A stretch of DNA of 10,340 nt from CAZLPY01 sp964561525 (GCA_964561525.1 CAZLPY010000036.1:1-10340); one strand, 5' to 3'. Positions 1 through 6,994 are shown, counted from the stretch's first letter. Notes: generated from the sequence alone by a model not told the origin. Program-made: numbers and translations.

Positions 1-2187
1 TCTGGTTTGGCTAAGAAAATTGAAGCGTTACTAAAGGGCTTAAATGCTGAAGACTCACGCAAACTGCAATCAGTCAGCCGTGAAATTAAAAAACTGATCA
101 TGGCCACGCCGCTTTCCAAGCAGCTCCAAGAAGAGATCACCGATGCCTATCAAATGATGGGTGATGACGTTTTGGTGGCTGTGAGATCATCCGCCACCGC
201 TGAAGATTTGCCCGATGCCTCATTCGCGGGTCAGCAAGCGACATTTTTAAATATCTCCGGCGAATCAGAAGTAATTCGCGCCGTGCTGCGCGACTACGCC
301 TCGCTTTATGAAGCCCGCGCCATTTATTACCGCATCGCCAATAAATACGATCACTTCAAAGTTGCGCTCGCCGTGCCAGTGCAGCGCATGGTAGAAAGTG
401 ACAAATCCGGAATTATGTTCACAGTTGATCCAGTAACTTCTGACTTAACCAAAATTATTATCGAGGCTGGTTGGGGCTTGGGTGAAGCAATCGTTTCCGG
501 TTCAGTCACTCCTGATCGCTACGTAGTAGACAAAGCCAGCATGACCATCGCGAATAAAGAGTTGCACACGCAAACTTGGAAAATTGTTAAGGGCCAGCAC
601 GGCGATCGCCACGTCAATGTGCCTAAGAATGAGCAAGGCGTGCAAAAGCTGTCAGACCAAGAGATTCTCGCACTTGCCGCCATTGCCAAGAAAATCGAAG
701 ATCATTACGGCTCGCCGCAAGACACCGAATGGGCGATTGAAAAAGACATGGTTTACATGGTGCAATCCAGGCCCGTTACGACATTAAAAGACACACAAAA
801 TGCCGCAGCCACTGCCGCAGCAAGTGCTCCGGCGGCCAAAATCTCTTCAGATTTAATTCTATTAAAAGGTGCACCAGCCTCAGTTGGATCAGCTTCTGGC
901 CCAGTGAAAATTATTCATAAACCATCGGAAATCGACAAAGTCAATCAAGGCGATGTGCTAGTAACCGAAATGACCACACCAGATTTTGTGCCTGCAATGC
1001 GCCGCGCCGCCGCAATCGTTACAGACACCGGTGGTCGCACCTGCCACGCCGCAATCGTCTCGCGCGAGCTTGGCATTCCGTGCGTCGTTGGCACTGGCAC
1101 TGCCACAGCCACGTTAAAAACCGGACAAGTCGTAACCGTTGATGGCCATGGCGGCATTGTTTATAAAGGCAAAGTTGAAGTTGGCGGAAACGCAGCGCCA
1201 ACGGGCCCGGCAATGTCTGGCACCTCAATGGTTGCCGAGCAAGTTCCAGTTACTGGCACCAAAGTTTATGTTAATCTTGGTGAGCCTGAACTGGCGGAAA
1301 AAGTAGCGCAATTGCCGGTTGATGGCATCGGCTTGCTGCGCGCTGAGTTCATTATGGCTGGCATTGGCGAGCACCCAAAAGCGATGTTGAAAAACGGCCG
1401 TGGTGATAAATTTATCGACATGTTGGCTGAGGGTATCCACACATTGGCGGCTGCATTTAATCCTCGTCCGGTTGTTTATCGTTTTTCAGATTTCAAAACG
1501 AACGAATATCGCAACTTAAAAGGTGGCGCTGAATTCGAATTCCAAGAAAACAACCCAATGATCGGCTATCGCGGGGCCATGCGCTACATCAAAGAGCCTG
1601 AAGTATTTAATTTAGAGCTCGAGGCGATCAAAAAAGTGCGCGACACTTTTGACATGAAAAACGTCCATGTGATGATTCCGTTTGTACGCACCCTTGAAGA
1701 ATTTACCACTATCCGAGGCATGTTGGAAAAGGCTGGCTTAAAGCAATCAAACGATTTCAAACTGTGGATTATGGTGGAAGTACCATCTGCGGTAATTTTG
1801 CTTGAGGAATTTTGCCAAGCTGGCATTGATGGTGTCTCCATTGGCAGCAACGATTTAACTCAGTTAACGCTCGGTCTAGATCGCGATAACCAGGCTCTGG
1901 CCGCTGAATTTGACGAGCGAAACGACGCTGTAGTAGCCTCACTCGAACACATCTGCAAAGTCTGCCGCCAATATAACGTCACTGTCTCCTGCTGTGGCCA
2001 GGCGCCATCTGTGTTCCCAGAAATCACCGAAGTTTTGGTAAAATGTGGCGCAACATCAGTCTCGGTAAGCCCAGACGTCGCTATTACTACGCGTAAATTA
2101 ATCGCCTCGGTGGAGCAGAGATTACTTCTCTCCAATGTTCCGGCTGAGCATCAAGAAGGATGCGACGAAGTCATACCAAAGAAATAG
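1..2187 (+). CDS. ppsA: Phosphoenolpyruvate synthase, 5' end cut by window
   Basis: Converts pyruvate, ATP and water to phosphoenolpyruvate, AMP and phosphate; a cytosolic gluconeogenic enzyme. The reading frame is open to the first base, so the gene begins outside the window. About 728 residues are visible against about 790 in the family, so roughly 60 N-terminal residues are missing; the in-frame TTG at 7 is not the likely start. Seen in order: the ATP-grasp motif VRSSATAEDLPDASFAG (from 181); the mobile phosphohistidine domain GGRTCHAAIVSRELGIP with the catalytic His at 1045-1047; the PEP/pyruvate TIM barrel with NEYRNLKGG (about 1501), GSNDLTQLTLGLDRD (about 1840-1885) and the CGQAPS catalytic Cys at 1993-1995. 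All key residues are present, so it should be active. It ends 6 bp before the ABC ATPase gene. A pyruvate phosphate dikinase is less likely given the PEP-synthase style of the C-terminal motifs. Confidence 0.96.
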   Translation, partial: SGLAKKIEALLKGLNAEDSRKLQSVSREIKKLIMATPLSKQLQEEITDAYQMMGDDVLVAVRSSATAEDLPDASFAGQQATFLNISGESEVIRAVLRDYASLYEARAIYYRIANKYDHFKVALAVPVQRMVESDKSGIMFTVDPVTSDLTKIIIEAGWGLGEAIVSGSVTPDRYVVDKASMTIANKELHTQTWKIVKGQHGDRHVNVPKNEQGVQKLSDQEILALAAIAKKIEDHYGSPQDTEWAIEKDMVYMVQSRPVTTLKDTQNAAATAAASAPAAKISSDLILLKGAPASVGSASGPVKIIHKPSEIDKVNQGDVLVTEMTTPDFVPAMRRAAAIVTDTGGRTCHAAIVSRELGIPCVVGTGTATATLKTGQVVTVDGHGGIVYKGKVEVGGNAAPTGPAMSGTSMVAEQVPVTGTKVYVNLGEPELAEKVAQLPVDGIGLLRAEFIMAGIGEHPKAMLKNGRGDKFIDMLAEGIHTLAAAFNPRPVVYRFSDFKTNEYRNLKGGAEFEFQENNPMIGYRGAMRYIKEPEVFNLELEAIKKVRDTFDMKNVHVMIPFVRTLEEFTTIRGMLEKAGLKQSNDFKLWIMVEVPSAVILLEEFCQAGIDGVSIGSNDLTQLTLGLDRDNQALAAEFDERNDAVVASLEHICKVCRQYNVTVSCCGQAPSVFPEITEVLVKCGATSVSVSPDVAITTRKLIASVEQRLLLSNVPAEHQEGCDEVIPKK

Positions 2188-2193
2188 TGGGCT

Positions 2194-3036
2194 ATGGCTA
2201 AAAGTAAAGTTATTGAGTGCAAGGATGTAAGCAAAACCTTTGATCTGGGTAAAGTTTCCAGTGAAGTTTTGCAGGGCATTAATATGGAGGTCTATTCGGG
2301 CGAATATGTGATTTTATTTGGCCCGTCTGGTTGTGGTAAGTCTACTTTGCTGAATATTATTGCTGGTCTTGAAACAGTTAGTAAGGGCTCGGTTAAAATT
2401 CGCGGTGAAGATATCACCAAATTCAGTGAAGAGAAACTGGCTAGGCAGCATCGCACTAAAATCGGCATGGTGTTCCAGCAATTTAATTTAATCAAAACTT
2501 TAAATGTGATTGATAATATTGCCCTGCCGCAGGTGTTTTCGCGCATTAATTATCGTCGCCGTTTACGCCGTGCGACGCACTTGCTTGATATGTTTGGATT
2601 TAAAAAATATCGCGGCTACAATCCAAACGAGCTTTCTGGTGGGCAACAGCAGCGTATTGCTATTGCGCGTGCTTTGGTTAACAATCCGTGGATTTTGCTA
2701 ATTGATGAGCCAACTGGTAACTTAGACTCGCGTTCGGCTGAGGATGTGATGGCGCTGATTCGCGAGCTAAACGAAAAATCGCGCCGTACTATTTTGCTGG
2801 TTACGCACAACCCTGAGTACATCACTCACCCACACCGTGTCCTTTATATGAAGGACGGCAAAATTATCCGCACGGTGGTCAATCGGCCAATTGCCGACGA
2901 TATTATTACGGAAAATGAAAATGCCAGTGAGGAGCAGTTACTTAAAGAGGCGGCCATTTCTTCGATTGCGGACACTGATGATTCTGGCAAGGCGCCTGCG
3001 CCTGCACCTGTAGCTCCGCCTGAAACGGGAAGTTAG
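2194..3036 (+). CDS. ABC transporter ATPase, MacB/LolD type
   Basis: A 280-residue nucleotide-binding subunit that powers the membrane permease encoded next. Walker A GPSGCGKST (43-51), Q-loop VFQQFNL (93-99), signature LSGGQQQR (147-154), Walker B ILLIDEP (167-173), D-loop GNLD (175-178) and H-loop His205 are all intact. The LSGGQQQR signature and the FtsX-type partner place it in the MacB/LolD/FtsE branch, which moves lipids, peptides or drugs or transmits force rather than importing solutes. The last 50 residues go beyond the usual core: an acidic stretch and then a KAPAPAPVAPP tail, probably disordered. The start ATG sits 6 bp after the ppsA stop with no clear SD, so translation may be coupled to ppsA. 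The substrate cannot be read from the sequence. Confidence 0.95.
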   Translation: MAKSKVIECKDVSKTFDLGKVSSEVLQGINMEVYSGEYVILFGPSGCGKSTLLNIIAGLETVSKGSVKIRGEDITKFSEEKLARQHRTKIGMVFQQFNLIKTLNVIDNIALPQVFSRINYRRRLRRATHLLDMFGFKKYRGYNPNELSGGQQQRIAIARALVNNPWILLIDEPTGNLDSRSAEDVMALIRELNEKSRRTILLVTHNPEYITHPHRVLYMKDGKIIRTVVNRPIADDIITENENASEEQLLKEAAISSIADTDDSGKAPAPAPVAPPETGS

Positions 3037-3039
3037 GCT

Positions 3040-4248
3040 ATGCGCTGGATTGATGTTATTCGTTTAGCTACTCGGAGTTTTCGTACTAACCGTTTGCGTA
3101 CTTTTTTGACGGTGCTGGCGGTTTCGGTGGCGACGGCGGCGATTTTGTTTTTGGTTTCGTTTGGCTATGGTTTGCAGCTGCTGACGGTTAATCAAATTGC
3201 CAATTCCGCCACAATTTCGACGATTGACGTAACTCCTAGTTCATCTAAGGCCTTGGTGCAGCTGGATAATAGCGCGCAGCAGCGCATTGCGGAAATTCCA
3301 AAAGTGGTGACGGTGGCGCCAGAGCTGGATTTGGAGGGGCAAGCGCAGTTTACTAGTCTTGGTCCGGCGGTGGTGCATGCTATTCCGACGAAGTATTTTG
3401 AGTTGGCGGACGTGCATTTGGATAATGGCGCTTATTTTACGGGCACGGAGTCGCATAAAGCGGTGGCATCTCCGGGATTTTTGGCGCAATTCAGTCTTGA
3501 TACGGATGGCCTGGCTTTGGGTAAGCAGTTCTTTCTTACATACAATGTGGGCAGTCCGGATCAATCTACAACAAAAACAAAGGCGATTAAGGATCCGGTT
3601 CCATACACGATTACTGGTATAGCGACTGATCCAGACGCGTCACTCTCATATATTTATGTGCCGATTACTGATGCTTTGAATCTGGTTTCGGGTGTGAATT
3701 TTTCTAATATTAAGGTTCAGGCGACGAGTCGCGACACGGTGCTGAGTGTGAAGGATGAGATTAATAGTTTGGGGTATCAGGCTTCGGCGCCGCTGGATAC
3801 GTTGCAGCAGTTGGATCGGGTGTTTGCGATTGTGCAAATTACGCTTGGTATTTTGGGGGTGATTGCTTTGGTGATTTCTTCGATTGGTATGTTTAACACC
3901 ATGACCATCTCGCTACTTGAGCGTACTAAGGAAATTGGGGTGATGAAGGCGCTCGGTGCAGATAAGAAGGACATTTGGAAAATGTTTTTGGCTGAATCAA
4001 CAATTATTGGGTTTATGGGTGGGATTACCGGAGTGGCACTCGGGTTAATATTAGCACTTCTGTCCAACACCGTGCTCAACCTGCTCGCCGTAAGATTTGG
4101 CGGCCAAGCTCATTCCATTTTCTATAGCCCACCCTGGTTCATCGTCGCCATCATCCTATTCTCAACATTCATCGGCATGATCACCGGCTTCTACCCCGCC
4201 AAACGCGCCTCGCGATTAAATCCGTTAGTAGCGCTGCGATACGAATAA
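3040..4248 (+). CDS. ABC transporter permease, MacB/FtsX family
   Basis: A 402-residue membrane partner of the preceding ATPase, starting 3 bp after its stop with no SD but in the same GGCT-ATG context. The topology is the family's four-helix plan: one helix at about 21-45, a large extracytoplasmic MacB periplasmic-core-like domain at about 50-255, then an FtsX domain with helices at about 262-285, 320-345 and 366-386. Family motifs are ERTKEIGVMKALGA (294-307), which contacts the ATPase, and the C-terminal YPAKRASRLNPLVALRYE. MacB itself fuses ATPase and permease; here they are separate, as is common in Gram-positive-like and CPR genomes. The base composition is odd: the first 950 nt are G/T-rich in sense, while the last 230 nt are C/A-rich (see findings). 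Confidence 0.94.
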   Translation: MRWIDVIRLATRSFRTNRLRTFLTVLAVSVATAAILFLVSFGYGLQLLTVNQIANSATISTIDVTPSSSKALVQLDNSAQQRIAEIPKVVTVAPELDLEGQAQFTSLGPAVVHAIPTKYFELADVHLDNGAYFTGTESHKAVASPGFLAQFSLDTDGLALGKQFFLTYNVGSPDQSTTKTKAIKDPVPYTITGIATDPDASLSYIYVPITDALNLVSGVNFSNIKVQATSRDTVLSVKDEINSLGYQASAPLDTLQQLDRVFAIVQITLGILGVIALVISSIGMFNTMTISLLERTKEIGVMKALGADKKDIWKMFLAESTIIGFMGGITGVALGLILALLSNTVLNLLAVRFGGQAHSIFYSPPWFIVAIILFSTFIGMITGFYPAKRASRLNPLVALRYE

Positions 4249-4255
4249 AAAAACA

Positions 4256-4286
4256 GGCGCCCCGCGAGATTAACTCGCAAAGCGCC
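4256..4286 (-). terminator. Intrinsic terminator of unit A, probably bidirectional
   Basis: GGCGC (4256-4260) pairs with GCGCC (4282-4286) and GCGAG (4264-4268) with CTCGC (4274-4278), with a 3x3 internal loop (CCC/AAA) and an ATTAA loop. On the minus strand the hairpin is followed by GTTTTTTT (complement of 4247-4254), a good U-tract, so it should end the leftward orphan transcript. On the plus strand only GTTGTTGT follows, so termination of the ABC operon there would be weaker. A second small hairpin, GTGGG/CCCAC at 4293-4309, lies beside it. Confidence 0.8.
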
Positions 4287-4325
4287 GTTGTTGTGGGTGG
4301 TTGGCCCACGCCGGCTGGTGCTCGA

Positions 4326-4667
4326 CTAGTGCCCGCCGGGGTGGGGGTCTACCGATGCGTAGCTGAGCATGATCTCTTCAATCACATCATGCTTTAACTT
4401 ATTCGGGTTGACCGCGCCAGCTACCATCCAGGCACAGCCCCCACGTTCGTAAGATACCGGGAACAAAGCTTTAAGTAGGCTTTCATTCCACGTGTCGACC
4501 ATTAGGCCGAGGAGACATACAAGCTCTTCGCGAAGCGCTATTGGATTCACAGCGTGAATGTCGATCTCGCCGCGTAGTACGCGCAGGTAGTTCTGCGAGC
4601 GGCAAGTAGTGTCGCCATAGTTCACGATAAACGCTTCAATGATCGCCTCGGTTAAATTATTCGTCAT
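4326..4667 (-). CDS. Orphan 113-aa protein, second gene of unit A
   Basis: I do not recognise this protein. It looks mainly helical and soluble, with three scattered cysteines, no signal peptide, no membrane segment and a His/Pro/Gly-rich end (DPHPGGH). A GTG at 4670 immediately precedes ATG at 4667. I chose the ATG because the strong SD GGGGAGG (about 4675-4681 on the plus strand) stands 7 nt from it. It lies 54 nt downstream of the 247-aa gene on the same strand and its stop is 40 nt before the terminator hairpin, so it is probably the last gene of unit A. The promoter, SD and terminator context makes it credible as a real gene despite no visible family. Confidence 0.7.
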   Translation of the reverse strand: MTNNLTEAIIEAFIVNYGDTTCRSQNYLRVLRGEIDIHAVNPIALREELVCLLGLMVDTWNESLLKALFPVSYERGGCAWMVAGAVNPNKLKHDVIEEIMLSYASVDPHPGGH

Positions 4668-4721
4668 CACGATTCCTCCCCCTTGGCGGATTTTTGCCCG
4701 CTACTAATCGACGAAAAACGA

Positions 4722-5465
4722 TCAAAGTTCACTTATGTAATCATATGGATCGTTTTTGCGCTTATATGCGTCGTAGATCGCCTGCCAGATCGCCGAGTTC
4801 TGGTAGCCATCCAATCGTATCGCATCGGCCCAGACTCGCTCGAGCTTTTTAAACTCAAGGTTCTCTGGGTGCCAGGAGTGGGATTGGCGTCTGAACAGAA
4901 CGGAGTACCCTTCCACTTGTTGGTCGTACGGATGCAGCAGAAGCAGTTCGGCTGCAAGTTGTATTTCGCGGTACGTAGCCACAACGCCAAAAAAATGCAT
5001 TGGCTCGCTGCAGCGCGATGGGATGCGCGGGAAAAGCGCAAATCCTGGCGAGGTACAACATATACCACTTCTATCGCGCCGGACGCCGCGCCGCAGTGCT
5101 ACGACTGCCGCTGACTCCGCAACGTAAGAGCACAACACGTTGGGCGTACGGTTATGTGCTGGTTCTCCTCGCGGGTGCGCTATGTCCATTGCCACGACGT
5201 GGTAGTTGCTGTCCACGAACCTCTCCACGCTTGTCTTCTTGTTGGAGACCGTAACTCTTAATGCAATTTCCGCCACTTGCTCGACGTAAGCCACACCGCG
5301 CATTTCGCCCGGATGACTTTCGTTGACCACGCGGCCCACGTATAAGCCTGGCACTTTGCGCCACAGGGGAAATAACTCCTCGTCAAAGGCTAGGTGCTTT
5401 CCGGTGCCATACCTCCCTGGTCTTGGATCGCCCTCTTTAATTCCAAACAATACAAGCTCTGTCAT
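4722..5465 (-). CDS. Orphan 247-aa protein, first gene of unit A
   Basis: Not recognised. It is soluble-looking, with no signal peptide or membrane helix. It is rich in Arg, His and aromatic residues in the middle, with a Cys cluster (GICCTSPG) at about 134-141 and a basic RRGVRRDR patch just before it. The C-terminus carries a helical, charged segment (KKLERVWADAIRLDGYQ). ATG at 5465 is preceded by GAGGG about 9 nt upstream, a usable SD. A perfect consensus promoter lies about 130 nt upstream, with a foldable leader between. The overlapping plus-strand frame at 4683-5114 has no promoter or SD and looks like a shadow. Codons are GC-rich with many CGN arginines, unlike the neighbouring ACT gene, which hints at a foreign origin. 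Confidence 0.72.
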   Translation of the reverse strand: MTELVLFGIKEGDPRPGRYGTGKHLAFDEELFPLWRKVPGLYVGRVVNESHPGEMRGVAYVEQVAEIALRVTVSNKKTSVERFVDSNYHVVAMDIAHPRGEPAHNRTPNVLCSYVAESAAVVALRRGVRRDRSGICCTSPGFALFPRIPSRCSEPMHFFGVVATYREIQLAAELLLLHPYDQQVEGYSVLFRRQSHSWHPENLEFKKLERVWADAIRLDGYQNSAIWQAIYDAYKRKNDPYDYISEL

Positions 5466-5596
5466 CGGTGACGTCCCTCAACGCCGACTGCTATTACCCT
5501 CTTCACTGTGAAAAGGTTCTGTCGGGTCAGAATGTGTTCAAGGTTTTAAACGCATACTTGCCCGACAGATATTTTGTGATTTTAAGATACAAAAAC
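5466..5596 (-). promoter_or_regulatory. Structured 5' leader of unit A
   Basis: About 131 nt of untranslated leader is predicted between the start site (about 5596) and the ATG at 5465. It contains a perfect 8-bp inverted repeat, CTGTCGGG (5519-5526) and CCCGACAG (5561-5568), with a 34-nt loop, and a second hairpin around TTCACTGTGAA (5502-5512). A five-codon open frame (MRLKP, 5538-5555) sits inside the big loop. This could be a cis-regulatory RNA, an attenuator-like element or an mRNA-stabilising stem. No known riboswitch class is recognisable. Confidence 0.45.
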
Positions 5597-5602
5597 AACA
5601 GT

Positions 5603-5631
5603 ATTATACAATACTGCGAGTGAATTGTCAA
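5603..5631 (-). promoter_or_regulatory. Consensus sigma-70 promoter of unit A
   Basis: Read on the minus strand: TTGACA (5626-5631), a 17-nt spacer, TATAAT (5603-5608), a perfect match to the housekeeping consensus at the ideal spacing. The -10 box lies in an inverted repeat, CAGTATT-GTAT-AATACTG (5599-5616), which could be an operator. The -35 box begins 4 nt beyond the ACT gene stop (TAA at 5636-5638), with no terminator between them. It drives leftward transcription of the 247-aa and 113-aa orphans. Confidence 0.9.
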
Positions 5632-5635
5632 TGAA

Positions 5636-6028
5636 TTAGTTCTGTAAACCGAGGGCTGTCAGCGCTTTTTTCGTTTCCTCAAGATCTTCCTGGCGAACGA
5701 GCAGGTAGTCTTTGGAATAAGTAGAAATTATGAGTACTACGATATTATGGTCAGCGATTGCTTGCGAGATAGCAGCCAGAAAGCCAGCAGAGTTAAATGG
5801 GGCCGACACGTGCAACGCAATCAATCGCCAATTTTCCGTGTTTCTTTCAATGAGATCTAGAGAGCCGAGCTTATCTTCGGTTGTGACAACGGTGATCTCG
5901 TCATTATCCAGCGTCACCATAAAATGATCAGCAGATTTTGGCGCAGTCGCAACCCTAGCGTATACATACACACCATCAGCAACTCCAAAGCTACTATTCT
6001 TGATAATTTCACTCAACTTTTCATTCAT
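5636..6028 (-). CDS. Solo ACT-domain protein (CASTOR/ACT_7-like)
   Basis: A 130-residue soluble protein. The C-terminal half matches the amino-acid-binding ACT domains of the CASTOR/ACT_7 type: NWRLIALHVSAPFNSAGFL, then ISQAIADHNIVVLIIST and YSKDYLLVRQEDLEETKKAL. The N-terminal half (FMVTLDNDEITVVTTEDKL) is the matching first ACT-like unit. Such stand-alone proteins are presumed small-molecule, usually amino-acid, sensors; ligand and partner are not visible. No SD precedes ATG 6028. A weak promoter match, TTGTCT-N17-TATGCT, places -10 at 6035-6040, only 6 nt from the ATG, so the mRNA may be leaderless. It lies between units A and B, and its more AT-rich, ordinary codon use suggests it belongs to the host background. 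Confidence 0.85.
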   Translation of the reverse strand: MNEKLSEIIKNSSFGVADGVYVYARVATAPKSADHFMVTLDNDEITVVTTEDKLGSLDLIERNTENWRLIALHVSAPFNSAGFLAAISQAIADHNIVVLIISTYSKDYLLVRQEDLEETKKALTALGLQN

Positions 6029-6070
6029 AGCAGTAGCATACTAAATTATGACGCTCGAGACAAAAGAAAT

Positions 6071-6099
6071 AGGCGCCCCCACGAGTTGCGGGTGCGCCT
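6071..6099 (-). terminator. Intrinsic terminator of unit B
   Basis: AGGCGC (6071-6076) pairs with GCGCCT (6094-6099), with CCC/GGG (6078-6080 with 6090-6092) stacking inside. On the minus strand the stem is followed by ATTTCTTTTG, a broken U-tract. It lies 24 nt after the stop of the last unit B gene and just upstream of the ACT gene. Its 3' arm (GGGGCGCCT) and U-rich tail closely resemble the unit A terminator. Confidence 0.75.
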
Positions 6100-6122
6100 T
6101 CCATGTAAACGGTATCGGGACG

Positions 6123-6296
6123 TTATTCCGGACCTGCGTTACACCAATACTTGCGGCCATTGCCGCGTCGGACTAGAATGTAACGTGTTCCATCCAAGGT
6201 CACGACCGAGTCGATGACCCTGGCCAGGACCAAGCGCGGGCGACGTTTGCGCCGGTTTTGTCTCGGCCTTCCCGCCGAGCGCACCTCAGCGTTCAT
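6123..6296 (-). CDS. Orphan 57-aa basic protein, last gene of unit B
   Basis: A very basic N-terminal half (RPRQNRRKRRPRLVLAR) is followed by a beta-like stretch, VIDSVVTLDGTRYILVRRGNGRKYWC. It could bind nucleic acid or an acidic surface, but no family is recognised. The frame extends to an ATG at 6365; I prefer ATG 6296 because the longer version would lie wholly across the 39-aa microprotein. ATG 6296 overlaps that gene's end (the start codon precedes its TGA by 8 nt), an arrangement that favours translational coupling; a weak GGGG stands 4 nt upstream. The terminator follows 24 nt after the TAA. Confidence 0.6.
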   Translation of the reverse strand: MNAEVRSAGRPRQNRRKRRPRLVLARVIDSVVTLDGTRYILVRRGNGRKYWCNAGPE

Positions 6297-6405
6297 AGAT
6301 CCCCGTGAAGATGCCAGCGAATGCGGCGCAGGCGAGGAGTGTCGCGCCGAGGCAAAGCGTGCCAATAGTAATCAATAGGAGCGAGCTGTTCGATTCTTCA
6401 CTCAA
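6286..6405 (-). CDS. 39-aa single-pass membrane microprotein, TTG start
   Basis: The protein is MSEESNSSLLL, then one hydrophobic segment (residues about 9-35, ITIGTLCLGATLLACAAFAG and following), ending in GIYER: a short polar head, one membrane helix containing two Cys, and a short charged tail. The TTG start (6403-6405) overlaps the TGA of the upstream 113-aa gene (6402-6404) in a TTGA junction. A GGAGAGG sequence lies about 10 nt upstream, and the next gene starts inside its end. The in-frame upstream codons reach a stop after two triplets, so no ATG is available. The function is unknown; size and topology resemble small regulatory membrane proteins or type I toxins, which is only an analogy. 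Confidence 0.5.
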   Translation of the reverse strand: MSEESNSSLLLITIGTLCLGATLLACAAFAGIFTGIYER

Positions 6406-6743
6406 TGTGGATCATCCTCTCCGCCACCTTTCATGCCTTCCCATGTGGCCGTCTGATTCTCTCTGAGCAGAGAGATGTTGTCTGCTATCATGTCGCCGAT
6501 TTCCACGAACACGCCGACGTCACGATAGTTTCTCGCTCTCTCCCGGATTGCGACGACCTGGATCGTTTCGACTTCCCCATCGTAGATCTTGTCGAGCTGA
6601 TGCGGCTTGTTACTACAGCCGTTCGAGCTTCTACGATGATGTTCGTCGATCTTGCGCATCGTTTTTACGGGGTCGGAGGATCCGATATCAATCTCCCCAG
6701 TCGTTTCGCAAACGTAACATACCCAACGAACCCTTCGTTCCAT
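6402..6743 (-). CDS. Orphan 113-aa zinc-finger-like protein, unit B
   Basis: The N-terminal 43 residues carry C9-x2-C12, then H35/H36, then C43, a plausible zinc site (VCYVCETTG... HHRRSSNGC). The rest alternates strand and charged helix (GEVETIQVVAIRERARNYRD) and ends in an acidic tail, GGGEDDPH. The open frame continues upstream to 7067, but that extension is an Arg-rich shadow of the 77-aa gene. ATG 6743 has the SD AAGGAG 7 nt upstream and starts 17 nt after the previous stop, so I take it as the start. The zinc-site spacing resembles the neighbouring 77-aa protein, which suggests paralogues. No known family recognised. Confidence 0.68.
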   Translation of the reverse strand: MERRVRWVCYVCETTGEIDIGSSDPVKTMRKIDEHHRRSSNGCSNKPHQLDKIYDGEVETIQVVAIRERARNYRDVGVFVEIGDMIADNISLLRENQTATWEGMKGGGEDDPH

Positions 6744-6760
6744 GGCATTTCTCCTTGATG

Positions 6761-6994
6761 TTACAACCAGGATCCGCCGTCGCCGCCGGCAGCGCCGAGT
6801 CGATAACGATATGGTCTGCGTTCGACGCAAACCTTCGGTTCGCCGATGAGCTGGATGTCGCTTTCGACGCATGTGCCAAAGCCATCCATGCGGTGGTCCC
6901 TTTCGATCTGACCCATCGGGGACGCGCCCTCGAACACGGCATTTCCTTGTGCGCCGCAACGTGCGCATCTCCACTCCTGCAACATTTGTGGCAT
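6761..6994 (-). CDS. Orphan 77-aa zinc-finger-like protein, first gene of unit B
   Basis: The N-terminus has C10-x2-C13 (RCARCGAQG), then H34 in ERDHR and C42 (GFGTC), a likely zinc-binding knuckle. The second half is PKVCVERRPYRYRL, then a Gly-rich tail ending in Trp-Leu. ATG 6994 is the start: GGAGG stands 5 nt upstream. A TTG at 7006 in the same frame overlaps that SD and is not needed. The start lies about 38 nt from the predicted transcription start of a perfect promoter. Context (promoter, SD, next gene 17 nt downstream with its own SD) makes this a credible gene; the role is unknown. Confidence 0.68.
   Translation of the reverse strand: MPQMLQEWRCARCGAQGNAVFEGASPMGQIERDHRMDGFGTCVESDIQLIGEPKVCVERRPYRYRLGAAGGDGGSWL

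Noticed and set aside
4683..5114. 143-aa plus-strand frame
   Set aside because: It is antisense to the 247-aa gene, which has a consensus promoter, SD and downstream terminator. The plus-strand frame has neither SD nor promoter.
6416..6426. CCTCTCCGCCA identical to the tRNA-Ser 3' end (7266-7276), a possible attachment site
   Set aside because: Only 11 nt, inside the coding end of the 113-aa gene where the complement also serves as SD for the next gene; no integrase and no longer match. Probably chance.
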